Shown here: positions 1 through 24,181 of the stretch, one piece after another
Position numbering within the stretch: the stretch's first letter is position 1
Layout of the letters: the number at the start of each line of letters is the position of its first letter
Assembly (NCBI RefSeq): GCF_049306965.1
Contig: NC_133194.1
Span: forward strand, 2,192,501-2,256,500
Reading direction: 5' to 3'
DNA length: 64,000 bases
From: Danio rerio
Lineage: Eukaryota > Chordata > Actinopteri > Cypriniformes > Danionidae
Made by a program: the position numbers and the translations under genes
Notes under the pieces: model-generated
Told to the model about the DNA's origin: nothing
What the model saw: the letters and a program-made list of their open reading frames with translations, nothing else
The model's database searches: none

Positions 1-230
1 ATCAAGCTATACACACTCATATTACTGTAAACTGAAATCTGGTGAGCAAAATAATTATAATCTGCACATATCAAAATATCATAGTTTTTCATGTTTTTTC
101 CAAAAATTATTATCTATTTGGAGAAAAAAAAGTCAAAAATCTGGTCATCCTAGTGCCTACATTAGTGCAGCAATTAGTTTTTGTCATTTTATTTTTCTTT
201 TATTTATTTATTTACTTTTATGATTGTTAC

Positions 231-264
<34 letters not shown>

Positions 265-409
265 TTAATTATTAAAGTTGTTCCCACCCCCCCACCCCCC
301 ATTTTTAAACATTAACGTCGAAATTAATTAGCAAACAAATAAAATTCAAATACAATTACAGCAAAAATAGATAAAAATATAGCAAAATGGAAAATATTTT
401 TGATAATAA

Positions 410-441
<32 letters not shown>

Positions 442-606
442 AATAATTTAAAAAAAATTTGTATAAAATAAAAAATTAACTTTTTAAAAATATTTCAAAT
501 ATAATAACCTACAGTGCATGATAATACAAAGCAATAATCTGATACATTTATAGTGGTCTTTTACATTAATATGAAACCAAATCATATTGGTGATCACAGT
601 CAAACC
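1..606. other. AT-rich ptk2 intron or 5' flank without recognised gene
   Basis: AT-rich sequence with a short (TTA)n run near 225-270 and an (AAAT)n run near 408-440. No conserved exon is visible. It should lie inside a ptk2 intron, because the FAK exons downstream need kinase-domain exons that lie off the left edge. Confidence 0.5.
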
Positions 607-1050
607 TGCACAGATTGGCTCAGTGGTTAACACTGTGGCCCCACAGTAAGAGGGTCGCTGGTTCGAGTCCTTGCAGGGTCAGTTGGCATTTCTGTGTGGA
701 GTTTGCATGTTCTCTCCGTGTTGGCGTGGGTTTCCTCTGGGAGCTCCGGTTTCCCCCACAGTCCAAACACATGCGCTATAGGGGAATTGATTAACTAAAT
801 TGGCTGTAGTCAACGAGTGTGTGTGTGTCAATGAGTGTGTATCGGTGTTTCCCAGTACTGGGTTGTGTCTGGAAAGGCATCCGCTGCTTAAAACATATGC
901 TGGAATAGTTGGCGCTTCATTCCACTGTGGCGACCTCTGATAATAATAATAATAATGATAATAATAATTTTATTCATATAGCGACTTTCCAGAGCTCAAG
1001 GACACTTTACAAAATAAATAAAGGGACTAAGCTGAATGAAAATGAATGAA
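607..1050 (+). mobile_element. DANA SINE with a nested repeat fragment
   Basis: The tRNA-like head (ggctcagtggttaacac, then ggttcgagtcc as B box) is followed by the family body, with 'cccagtactgggttg' and 'gcatccgctgc' motifs, and ends in a tgaatgaatg tail. Near 938-1014 the 3' part is interrupted by a (TAA)n run and a short unrelated retroposon-like piece. DANA is a zebrafish SINE, named from memory of its consensus. Confidence 0.85.
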
Positions 1051-1596
1051 TGAGTATGATGTACTGTATTTATTATAATATGAGAGTATGGAGAGTTTGG
1101 AGAGTGTGTGTTGTGCAGTCTGAAAGGCTCGTTCGAGACACTCTGCTGCTTCTTTCCTTCAGAGAAAAGCATTTCCTCTTTTCCTCAATCAAACACCAGA
1201 GCAGAGCTTTGCACGTCTCAGAAGCACACACCATTCCCACAAACCCTGAGTGCCAAATGAAGAGTCTGCCAGTGTTTCAGCTGACAGAGAGAAATATTAC
1301 AGCTAAACACTCCTCCAAATCTGCAGCTTCAGCCTGCGGGACGAGCGTCTGCGTGTCAGATCTGCTCAGAGTCAATTAAACACTCTGAGAGAGCTCAGGA
1401 CACAGGGAAAATCCACACACTGAGAAAACTAACACACACTGCAGGCAAAATCACAGCTTTTCAGTGCAATATGGAGATTTGGGGCTCTTCATGTTTTTTT
1501 TTTCAGTCTAATAGAAAGAAAAACAAACAAAATAAACACCAAAGTATACTAAATAAAGTGTCTTTTATTGAACTGATCCATTTTTGACTGTTTTCA

Positions 1597-1660
1597 TTCA
1601 TTCATTTTCTTTTTGGCTTAGTTCCATATTGATCAGGGGTCGCCACAGCGGAATGAACCA
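1597..1660 (-). mobile_element. DANA SINE 3'-end fragment
   Basis: About 64 bp matching the reverse complement of the DANA tail (attcattcattttc...ggcttagt, then ggggtcgccacagcgg). The rest of the element is absent. Confidence 0.6.
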
Positions 1661-1667
1661 TACATTA

Positions 1668-1816
1668 GGGCTGTTTATGCTAATGAGGGAGAGATGGTCA
1701 CCAGTAGGCGGGGCTTTCCCCCTCTGATGACACGTACAAAGGCAGAATGTCAATCAAAGTGTTTCTGCAGACTGTTTTAGTCAAGTCTGATTATAAACAC
1801 TTTGAATTACTAGAAA
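1668..1816 (+). repeat. dispersed repeat, copy 1 of a local pair
   Basis: A ~147-bp block beginning gggctgtttatgctaatgag and ending near ctttgaattactag is repeated at 2654-2801 with only a few mismatches. A more diverged inverted copy lies near 31375-31560. This is probably part of a non-autonomous DNA element; no termini could be fixed. Confidence 0.6.
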
Positions 1817-2066
1817 CTTGCCCTGCAAATCTTCTTTTTTGGGAACACTTTAGCCTGTAGATTATATATAATACCAATAATTGCCTTTGTGACTGGTCAG
1901 TGGTCATATTTATTAATGTACTAAAGTAAGATGCTGTAAATGGAGATGTGAAAAGCAAATTAAAAAGCATCACTGAATGGAAAGTGGAGCGCAGTGCATT
2001 GTGGGATGCAGAATTCCACACAGCTGTGTTTCTGGCAGATGGAGAGGTTGATCTGGCTTTTCCATA

Positions 2067-2304
<238 letters not shown>

Positions 2305-2653
2305 ACATGGGTTGAGAAAGGCAGTAAGAATTTAGAATTTTTGCAACGTTTTTAGCACATTATACTTTACAAAATACATTATTTTGAGGGAGAGAGGGAG
2401 ATCAAACTAATCAGAAACATTATTACAAACCCTCTGAATGAATCAACAGGTGTGTATGTTATTTTTCATCATCTTTTATTAATCATATTACACTTCTTTT
2501 CTGTTTGTGTATGTATTTATTGAATTTCTGATAGTTTTGTTTCTCATTGTACAGTTGAAGTCAGAGTTATTAACCCTCATGGTCACTTCTAATTCTTTTA
2601 CAATTTTCCGCCAAATGTTGTCCGCACATTTCTAACAGCTGCTTCTCACTCAG

Positions 2654-2801
2654 GGCTGTTTATGCTAATGAGGGAGAGATGGTCACTAGTGGGCGGGGCT
2701 TTCCCCCTCTGATGACACGTACAAAGGGAGAATGTCAATCAAAGTGTGTCTGCAGACGGCTTTATCAAGTCTGATTATAAACACTTTGAATTACTAGGAA
2801 A
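2654..2801 (+). repeat. dispersed repeat, copy 2 of a local pair
   Basis: Second direct copy of the block at 1668-1816, about 985 bp downstream. Both copies are followed by an aaacttgcc-type stretch, so the shared segment is somewhat longer than the near-identical core. Confidence 0.6.
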
Positions 2802-3030
2802 TAAACATGTCTATGAAAGTAAACTTGCCTTGCATAAAAATAAATGAATACATTTGTACTATTAAAAACTGTTTAAACACCTTATTAATGTGATTTTTGC
2901 ACAATAATTCCCCTTTAAAATCCATTAAGTTGTATGTCAGATGATAAAAAGCAAACTTGGCTCTGATTTTTGCCATTATTTAAGCTCTAAAAGGCAAATT
3001 AGGACAGACTGAAACTCCACCTCTCATTTC

Positions 3031-3099
3031 TGAGAGAGAGAGAGAAAGAGAGAGATAAAGAGAAAGAGAGAGAGAAAGCAAGAGGGAGAAAGTGAATGA

Positions 3100-3143
<44 letters not shown>
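3031..3143. repeat. (GA)n purine tract
   Basis: GA/GAGAAA-rich tract directly upstream of the candidate ptk2 internal first exon. GAGA tracts can occur in promoters, but no factor binding can be inferred here. Confidence 0.8.
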
Positions 3144-3147
<4 letters not shown>

Positions 3148-3230
3148 TGTGAAGGAGTCAGAGGGAAGAAAAGCGAGTTTATCAGTCTGACAGCAGCAGA
3201 CGGAGAGAGCACACACACTCACACACACTC

Positions 3231-3311
3231 ATGGACACACACACCAAGCGCTCTATCCTGGGACGCTCTAAATGCAGGATGCATCTCTTCAAGTTCTGCT
3301 TTGGAAAGACG
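3231..3311 (+). CDS. ptk2: candidate alternative first exon of ptk2 (FAT-only isoform)
   Basis: An ATG at 3231 opens a frame beginning MDTHTKRSIL, with a second in-frame ATG at 3279 (MHLFKFCFGKT). The frame reaches ACG|GTAACT, a usable splice donor after position 3311, in phase 0. The next FAK exon (4892-4954) begins in phase 0 at AAG, so the two join in frame. The segment does not resemble the FAK residues I recall upstream of this point, so it would give a new N-terminus. Full-length FAK would skip it. The resulting product of about 240 residues would carry only the last proline-rich motif and the FAT domain, shorter than the known FRNK form. There is no transcript evidence, and low-complexity sequence upstream weakens the call. 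Confidence 0.35.
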
Positions 3312-4087
3312 GTAACTGAGCTTATTTAGAGAGCGATGGGTTTGTTTCGAGATGTTCTTCATGTAGTTTTCTGTTGTTGAGCTGTTTTTGATGCCTTCTG
3401 GAGCAGTAACTGCTGAGATGTTGACTTTCTCTGTGTTTTTGTTGCTGCTTTTTGTGGTCATGAGAGATCTGTCAATACAGAAGTGGATTTAATTTTTTTT
3501 ATTTATGGAAAAATTTGTCGAATGTTTTTCTTCTGTCAATACAGAAATTTACTTTTTATTTATTGTTATTATTTTCCATAAATATGTATGTATATAAATG
3601 AGGTGTTTAAAAGTTATGGACATTTTTAAAATGAAAAACAAACAAACAAATTAAACGATACTCAATTAAAAAACCTGTTGAAAACATTGACGATTTAATT
3701 TTTAGAGTTTCAGAAAAGTCGTGCAAAATAATAGAGCATTACAGCAAGCATAATAATAATATAGCATTAAAAACATTAAACATTAAAGTAATTAATAAAA
3801 TGGTGTATGTGTAATTATATGTATGTATTGTATGTGATATGTGTAATTGTTGTTTTTGTTATTAGTATGTATTTTCTGTGTGCAACTTTTTTTACTTTGC
3901 TCTTTTTAAAGTCTGAAAATTTTCTAAAGAGAAACAAATGCTGCTTACATTATATTTATAATAATTATTTTATCACTAGAGTATATTATTAACTTGTGTT
4001 TAGTGACAATTGACTCCTTAGATTAATTTCTATGCACAATTGAAAAAGAATACTATGAAAAAAGTTAACATTTTATTTTTATTGTTA

Positions 4088-4680
4088 ATTATTATATTTT
4101 TGTTTATTTTTTATTATTGTTATTTATTATTATTATTATTATTATTTTAATATCATTATTGTTAATTATTGTTGTTGTTGTTGTTATTATTTTTTTATTT
4201 CATTATTATTGTTATTATTATTATTTTAATATTATTATTGTTTATTATTATTGTTGTTGTTATTTTTTTATTTCATTATTATTATTAATATTATTATTAT
4301 TTTGTATTATTATTATTATTTTAATATTATTATTGTTTATTATTGTTGTTGTGATTATTATTTTTATTTTATTATTATTATTATTATTTTAATATTATTA
4401 TTGTTTATTATTATTGTTGCAGTTTTAAGTATTTTTATTATTATTTCATTATTATTAGTATTATTATTATTTTAGTGTTGTTGTTATTATTATTGTTTAT
4501 TATTATTATTATTATTATTTACTATTATTATTTTTATTGTTGTTGTTGTTGTTTGTTGTTATTATTATAATATTATTATTGTTGTTGTTGTTTATAATAA
4601 TAATTATGATTATTATTATTATTGTTATTATTATTTTATTATAATTATTATCGTTATTATTATTATTTATTGGTATTATC
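4088..4680. repeat. (ATT)n/(TTG)n low-complexity tract
   Basis: About 590 bp of degenerate ATT trinucleotides with TTG interruptions, followed by (GAT)n at 4768-4799. Hydrophobic open frames across it (Ile/Leu/Tyr/Val only) are artefacts. Confidence 0.9.
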
Positions 4681-4891
4681 GTTTTAATCTAGTAATCAAT
4701 CACACATTTGAGTAGAAACGTACTGGAAATTCATCATTTGTGTGATGAGAGATTGTTTATGCTTGAGGAATGATGATGATGATGATGATGATGATGATGT
4801 AATCAGCTGAAGGTTTCTCTCATACATCTATGGCTGAGTGTTTTCCTAAATGCTGCTCTGTTTATGTGAGCTCTGGCTTGTGTTTGTCCAG

Positions 4892-16929
<12,038 letters not shown>

Positions 16930-17350
16930 GACCTCCACACTGGCTGGATCATCACGGAGGAACATCACTCTTAAAGAGACACACTTCACCCAAACATCTG
17001 ATCAGTATTAATGAGTTGAAGAATGCTGGAAACTGGCTGCCATTAGCTGTTTCTATCCAAAGATGAGAAGTAGATGCATGCGCAAAACTGCAATATTGCA
17101 TAAAACAAGCGAATATAGCAGAAAAAGAGAGCTGGATCATCACTTCCTGATCAACATGCTCAAATATCTGTCAGAGGAGTTAGTTTGATGCGTTGGTATT
17201 CGCCACTGTGGTGTTTCTTCTCTAATAAATAAGTTGCACCTCAGAAACGCAATGAATGCGGTGGCTTTTGGAGGCGTGAGATGGGAGCACAGACAGATGC
17301 TGGAGGGAAGAATAATAATACTGAAGCACTGTGATGACGGAGGGCTGAGG

Positions 17351-17884
17351 TAGAGATCTGCGCGGGACTAAATTTTGAATCCCGCTCCCGCCCGCCAAGT
17401 TTTAGCCCGAACCCGACCGCTCCCCGTTTGCTGTTATATCAACTCAAAGGCTTGTAATACCATGTATCAAGTACCAATGTAATACCAAAAGGTTTTATAT
17501 AAAGTTATATAAATACTGAGTTGCGTCAGCTCCGGGCCGCAGTGCACGTTACTCTCGGGCCGATTCCGTCGCGGATGCGGCAGCGTCGGCTCACTTACAG
17601 CCGCTGCATCTGGCCCGATTGATTGTGAGTCCACAAGCATCCGGAGTACGGCAGCCGATGCCGGGCTGAGTGGTAAGTCTCCGGCAGGCGAGAATCTAGC
17701 CGGAACTGGCCCGAGTGTATTTTGCTATCTGGGAAAGCTCTCTCTCTCTCATTCGCGCTCCCGTCCCAAATTAAACCCGTTACCGACCGCTCCCGCGATT
17801 TATTCAGATATTTATTCCCGCGCCGCAGAAATCTGGTCGGGTCCTGCGGCGCCCGCGGGACAGCCGTGGGAATGCAGACCTCTA
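17351..17884. mobile_element. hAT-type non-autonomous transposon with perfect 8-bp target duplication
   Basis: The terminal inverted repeats are TAGAGATCTGC and its partner GCAGACCTCTA (10 of 11). They are flanked by an exact 8-bp direct repeat GGCTGAGG at 17343-17350 and 17885-17892. The 534-bp body is GC-rich (cgcgggac, cccgctcccgcccgc) and has no transposase. The 8-bp duplication and length fit the hAT superfamily. Confidence 0.8.
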
Positions 17885-17954
17885 GGCTGAGGCCTTTTAC
17901 AATCAGCACAACAACATTTCACATCTGCAACAATGGAAAGCTGGAAACATGTAG

Positions 17955-18193
17955 AGCCGCGGTCACGGTAGAGTTTGATCGTGCAAAATCAGTTCTATGG
18001 TGCTGTGAAAAGGGGCGGGATTAAACAAGATGATTAGACATTTTAAGTGAGTGATTGGTCCATATAAATTTCACTGAACTTTGCAACGCAGCAAACTGCG
18101 AAACCTGTTGCACGAGCTTGTGTTTCCAGTCTGTCCCATTCACATTGTATGAATGGAAGTCTATGGGGAGAAAAGTGCAGTGTGACCGCGGCT
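17955..18193. mobile_element. MITE with 12-bp inverted ends
   Basis: AGCCGCGGTCAC at 17955-17966 is matched by GTGACCGCGGCT at 18182-18193. The ends resemble a common zebrafish MITE (gcggtcacactgc...). The target duplication could not be settled. Confidence 0.6.
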
Positions 18194-20308
18194 TAAAGCT
18201 GCAAACCAACATTAACAAAGCAAAGTCCCTGAAACGCACATTTATAGCATCACATCATCTGAGAAAACTAAAATCACATCACTTTATTAATGTATGATGA
18301 AGTTTATTCGCTAAATGTGTTTCCGTCGTTGTTTATCCACATGTTTTGTCCATATAGGATACGCTTTGCTTGTTTTTTTTTAAATGCAATATTCCAAAAT
18401 GCGCATAAAAAGTGTAATGACAACGGCAAGACGACAAACATGTTGCTTTATTTCAAGATTAATCAAATTTCAACTAAATTAGTTCATTTTTAGCTCGTCA
18501 GTTTGATTGATGTAAGGTAAGAAGTTCATATTATTCGACAACAAAAAAAGAAGGCAAGATTTCTTTTTTACAGTGTAGGTGTTTGGAAACAGCGACTGAC
18601 TCCCATAATAGAAAATCAAAATGATTGGATGGTAATTAATGGCAACCAGTTTCAAAAGCTCTTCAAACTAGATGAAGAAACTCATACAGGGGTCTGTTCT
18701 TTGTACGTGGATTACTCCGTTAGCTGAATTTGGTTATTGACAATTTGATCCAGGATTGTTTCGTTCTTCAAAACTCATCTGAGAGTGGCGTCATAACAGC
18801 TCAAACCTGCTCAGGAGCAGCAGCTTATTTTATATCAGCAGGATCAGATCAGGTCATTTCAAGCAATTCTAATACAGAAAGTGTGTACCGAATGCTCAGA
18901 TTTTCTTACAGTAGTTCTATACACTTGAGATAGTAAAATAATAGATAGTTTCAGTTTAAAGTTAAAAATATATAAATAAAACTGCAATCTGCACTGTTAT
19001 GGGGTGGTTCTCCCCAAGGGTTTTAAAGAGTGTTTATTAATATGGACTTTAGATACTAACATGTACTATTTTAAGGCACAAACCCAGCTTTAGTACAATG
19101 TGTGTATAACAGCAGACGTGCACAACTTTTTTTTTTTTTTTTTAAGGAATACATTATGCAGTCATATTTTGACAGCTAATATGCTGAATCAACAATGAGT
19201 TGATGCTCCACAAAAGTTGCAGACACCTTTACCAATATTAAAATGTTTATTTATTTAATGTAAAATTTATTTTAACAGCCAGCTGTGCTTTATGCAGATT
19301 AAGAAACTTGACTAGGCCTGGGCTACTATATTGGAGAAAATCTGCTCAATGTAAAACTAAGAACATACTGATTAAATACTGAAAGTGCAGCACATAACAA
19401 ATGAAGTTATTGCATATCATATTGAACACACCGTTTACTACGAATTAAGTAATTTTGCTCATGTGGACCATTAAATATTGATCAGATGATGTCATTACAG
19501 TCAGCCAATCGTTGCATTGATGATCATGAGTTCTATTTAACACATATTGATCTCAGATCAGTTCATCCAGACATTTTAATCTGATTTGCAAGCTTGTCTG
19601 AAGAACCAAATTAGCCTGAGATCAGTTATCAAGATTAAAACCCATCTTAAATCATTTAAGCAAGGTATGAAGAACAGAGCCCTGGTTTAGGAAGAGTGAA
19701 TATCACTGATGTGTGTGTGTGGCGTCTCTTTAAGAGACTCTTCAGGATGTGCTGGACTGAAGACTCTTATCTCTCTTGTTTAACCGTTCGTTGATTTGAT
19801 ATATCCAGAAATGAAGTTGGTCTTCGTGGTCTTACTCAAACCTGCAACTGGAAGATTCTCCAATAACCCAAAGGCTCGTCAAGAGACTAGTGTTTTCTAG
19901 GTGCTGATCTTCAGTTTTTAAGCTGCATCCTCCTGAAATCTTCCTCTGGAGTTGGCTCAGGACTCGTGTACAGACTCAAGCCAAACAGTCATATTGAACA
20001 TATTTTTGAAGAGATCACAGCTATAGTATGAAGAGCAGAACGTTCTGCCGGGACTGAAGTCAATAGTCACATATCAGGCACTTGAAGCACATCTTGGTAA
20101 ATGGTTATAATCAGAGCTGCCTTCTCATTTCATCAACCCGTTTCTCCTCTGTACAGTTATTTTTTACCACACTAAGGGTGTAAGGAGCCCCGTTGAGTTT
20201 GGACTAGATTTTCTTTGTGTACAGAACAATCGTGAAATCCATTTCTTTTGTCATTGATATAAATTATTCTCAGGAAGAAGCAACTGTACAGATCTTTTAA
20301 CTAATAAA

Positions 20309-21234
20309 ATGGTATCTTTATCACTGTGGGTCTGTAGTCTGGTTTCTGCTGGAGTTAACCCTACTGAATTAACCTTTTAATGTCTTACAGCATCAAAAAT
20401 TAAAATTCAATTCTGTAGTTCATCATTTTAATAATTATCAAAGGGAAAAAGTCTACTTAAAGTCAAAAATGCTGAATGATGCCTTTAGAAATGCTCATCA
20501 TTTTCAGCACCAAGTAAACTTCAGATTCACTTTATGGAATACTATACAGCAGATTGGGAAAAATGTTTGCTATTAAATTACTATGTGCATGAGGTCATTT
20601 CATTATGCAATAAAATTTCGCTTTTTTTCTCCCTTCAATATTTACCAAACATCTGTTGTTTTAATTCTCTGTAAAGAAAATGACATTGCTTAGAGCAGTG
20701 GTTCTCAAACTGTGGTATGTGTACGACTAGTGGTACGTGGAGGAATCTCCCAATAATTAAAGTAAACACTTTTAACCCTTTAATGTGTAAAATTATACTT
20801 TGTGTGTTTTTCCAAAACTTTTTTCAGGTCTGGAAAACGTCATGTCAAAATTCAATGACTTTTCCAGGTTTTCCGTATGACCCCTGCATTAGCCGCTCAC
20901 TGGAAGTATACGAGTATGGGAAGAAACACTCGCTCTGCATATGCCCTATTGCATTCTGTTGCATTGTTTGGCATGTTTTATTCATTCATTACTCAATTGT
21001 GCTTTGGTTTATTCATTATATACCATTTATAAGTTGTTAAGTCATATATTATCAAGTTATATTTAAGGCACTACACAAAACAAATGTATAATTGTTATTA
21101 ATGTCATTAAACACCAATCAATCTGCATTTTTCAGTTTTAAAATTAAGACCTTCAGCACTGGTGCATTGAATACTAAAGCCCAAAGCCGTGTCCAGTAAT
21201 GAGACGAACATCACTTACAGTTTCTATGTGTTTT
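20309..21234. other. ptk2-rplp1 intergenic region
   Basis: The two genes converge here. A repeat fragment beginning gcagtggttctcaaactgtg (20696 on) resembles one end of a hAT family also present at 59106 and 58784. Nothing else is recognised. Confidence 0.5.
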
Positions 21235-21240
21235 TTTATT
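21235..21240 (-). terminator. rplp1: rplp1 poly(A) signal AATAAA
   Basis: AATAAA on the minus strand lies only 12 nt after the TAA stop, giving a very short 3' UTR, as is usual for ribosomal protein mRNAs. Confidence 0.8.
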
Positions 21241-21252
21241 AAAAGAGCTGTT

Positions 21253-24181
21253 TTAGTCGAACAGACCGAAGCCCATGTCGTCATCAGACTCCTCAGACTC
21301 TTCTTTCTTTTCCTCTTTCTTCTCCTCCTCCTTGGCTGTAATGCAAACAGATAAAAGATTTTAAATCAATCATCCTCAGATTTAATGCACGCACTGTAAC
21401 AAGTCAAACATGGCCTTCATTCTATAACGCTTTCAAAATCTTGCATTCATCTCAGATCAAACCCAAGTTTCTGGATGGTTACAACAAAAACAAGTTTATG
21501 GATATTTGGTGTGGGGAAAGCTGTAGGCAATGAGTAAATCATGCATTACAAATGTAATAGTATTAAAACTCACTGCAATCGATAGAGTATGTACTTAATA
21601 AAACATTGCTAATGGTTTTTAAATGGGGTTCTGAAGTATTTGACATTTACAGTACTGACCATCAAGCATCCCAATTGAATAATTCAGAAATCAACTGCTG
21701 AGTAATGGGTTGGGCTGTTTAACAAGATTTAAAATCTGAAGCGAAAATTGTTGTGAAAAGTGTTGCTGAGATGCACAGATGTACTGCTTTCATTGGAAAA
21801 CCCAGTCAGATAGTTTAATGCAGCTAATTCAATATGAACTTGCTTAAGCTGTAGTAAAATCAGTAGCATATATGACAACATGCCTGAAAAACATCAGTCT
21901 TAGCTGCATGATTACTCGCATCATATTATAAAAAATATGAAGAGATGAAGACAACCCCTTCAGGCTATTTCTTTTAATAATTTGTATTTTAGGCTTTCCC
22001 AGAGAGAGCACTCTTCACTTTCAGAATCTGTTTTAGGGTTGTTTAGAAGAAGGTGCTACTCAATGTCAGCTTGCACATCATTAAATGTATAGTAACAGAT
22101 GATGGGTGATGTTTACCTGGAGCGTCTCCACCTGCAGGAGCAGCAGCACCAGCAGCGGCAGCAGGAGCAGCTCCACCTCCTGCTCCAACATTACAGATCA
22201 GACTGCCGATGTCCACGCTGGCCAGAGCCTGAACACAAGACACATCCCATCAGACTCGAAACAATTAAGCTGCTGTACAGCGCGAGGGCTTAATTCAAGA
22301 GCAATTCTCTGCACAGCAGTTTTTAACAGTCACATGTATATAGAAACGTTTAGGATGATTCAATTCATAGTTTATATTTGTTTGCATGCCTATTTGGTTA
22401 ACAATTTCATATTTTAACATGCATTAAACATGCATAAAATCTGAGTCTTGAATCATACCATCAAGATGCTCTACAGCAGGGGTGTCCAAACTCGGTGCTG
22501 GAGGGCCTGCAGAGTTTAGCCCCAACTTCCTTCAACACACCTGCCTGGATGTTTCTAGTATACCTAGAAAGAGCTTGATAAGCTTGTTCAGGTGTGTTTA
22601 ATTGGGGTTGGAACTAAAATGTGCAGGACACCAGCCATCCAAGACTGAGTTCGAGCACCCCTGCACTACAGCATGAGGACTTAATGATGGAAGGCATTCA
22701 CATTTATCTCTCCATCATCCTCCTGTCAGATGTGAAATAAACTTGCCTTAGCGAAGAGACCAGGCCAGAAGGGTTCGATGGTCACACCGGCAGCCTTGAT
22801 CAGAGCGTTCAGCTTGTCCTCCTGAAAAACACATTCAGAGAGAGTTCATATCAGTGCATCAACTCATTTAATGCAAATACTGTGCAAGACAATAGCAGCG
22901 ATCAGATCAAAGCAGCAAAATTATTTGTAAGGTTATGGTTTTTGAGATGCTACAATAATATTTGTAGGTCATTACGCCCCCGAACATGCTTTAAATTCAC
23001 CTCTAATAGTCTCATTCACTTGTTGGTGAAAGTTTTGATTGTGATGTTTGTTATTAGAATATACACTGAGTTATTAAAACAACATCAGAAAAATAATTAA
23101 TTGGCTAAGTGCAAATCATGCAGCGTATAATTAGACCATTTCAATGTGGTTATGTCATTGGCCCGTGAACATTTCCTGCTTATCAAACCATTTCATAACT
23201 GTAACAGGCAGGTCAATCATAACTTAATGTTAAAGCAGCTATCATAACTATCAATTTTGAGTTCTTGAAAGCTATACAAATTTAAAATGCAAAACTGAAA
23301 ACATGTTGGAACCTTATTTTTTTGTTTACATACCTCAAAATGGTCTACATGTTTTATCTTGATAGACTACTTGGACATGGACTATAACTATTTTTTATGC
23401 ATTGTAAAGAATTGAAGTACTTGATTATGGTCTTATTCAGCAAATAACAAGATATAAATCTCAACGAATAAGCTACATTGGTGCAGTTATTCAACTAAAA
23501 ACTGTCAATAAAAAAAAAACCTGTAAACAATCTCCACAACTAAGATGAATGAACTACACACGTACTTTTCACAACATCATTAATTGAGTCTTGCTTTAAG
23601 GTGTAAAAAGAATAAACTTTTAAAAGACAGTCTAAAGCTTAAATATTTACACTTTTTTACATGACCATGATAACTAATGCATGCTTATTTAGGAAATACT
23701 GTATTAATGAATACCAGCACATGTCAACTGACCAACTTATCTAGTCTTTAGCCTACTAGCTAAAGTGCTAATGTGTCATTAGCATGATACAGGGATGCTA
23801 ACTTACCAGGTGCTGATAGCTAGTACGTTCAGTTATGCGTGTTTACAGCCACAATGTGAACATTTATCTGAAGTATTTAAGCCGTACAGGATAACGACAG
23901 GAAGCGCGCGAAAATGTGCTATAACGTGCTTACTGCTATTCACACAAACACAGCGACTTAACTATCTAATAACACACCAAACATGTGATGTAATTGAACT
24001 AGCAAACGCAGAAATACTAAATTAGCACAAAAATCAGGGTAGCATGCGAGAACCGTAGCGGTTGAGTCCCGGATGTTCACGTTTCGCCGGTTAGGAGCTC
24101 AACACTCACCGTGACGGTAACTTCATCGTCGTGGAGGATCAGAGCGGAGTAAATACAGGCGAGTTCGGACACAGATGCCAT
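21253..24181 (-). CDS. rplp1: 60S acidic ribosomal protein P1
   Basis: P1 pairs with P2 on the ribosomal stalk and helps recruit elongation factors. Exons (minus strand): 24181-24110, 22821-22747, 22228-22117 and 21335-21253, making 113 residues. The N-terminus MASVSELACIYSALILHDDE, the Ala/Gly/Pro-rich hinge and the acidic tail ending ESDDDMGFGLFD are diagnostic and match human RPLP1 in length and order. Intron 1 is GT-AG, intron 2 is GC-AG (AAG|GCAAGT), intron 3 is GT-AG. The start codon is the only ATG giving the known N-terminus. The gene lies tail-to-tail with ptk2 and in the same orientation as clptm1l. Confidence 0.97.
22477..22663. mobile_element. short hAT MITE in rplp1 intron 2
   Basis: CAGGGGTGTCCAAACTC at the left is inverted as gagcacccctg at the right (imperfect). 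It is flanked by 8-bp repeats CTCTACAG and CACTACAG (7 of 8). The same family appears at 45480-45672 and 46866-47042. Confidence 0.7.

Larger units (their letters stand above)
16930..20308 (+). other. ptk2: putative ptk2 3' UTR with two inserted DNA elements
   Basis: After the stop at 16927-16929 there is an AATAAA at 17224-17229 (proximal) and another at 20303-20308, followed by a T-rich stretch. The interval contains an hAT element (17351-17884) and a MITE (17955-18193); the rest, 18.5-20.3 kb, is mostly non-repetitive with no long open frame. Which poly(A) site is used cannot be decided from sequence. Confidence 0.4.

Noticed and set aside
612-680. tRNA-like gene with A and B box
   Set aside because: It is the tRNA-derived head of a DANA SINE; the body and tail follow, and the cloverleaf is not preserved. 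The same holds for the heads at 53056 and 56651.
4117-4475. Ile/Leu/Tyr-rich frames resembling membrane proteins
   Set aside because: They arise from the (ATT)n tract, with no start context, splice logic or homology.
22043-22293. Glu/Gln/Arg-rich and Ala-rich overlapping frames
   Set aside because: The Ala/Gly/Pro-rich minus-strand frame is rplp1 exon 3; the plus-strand frames are its shadow.
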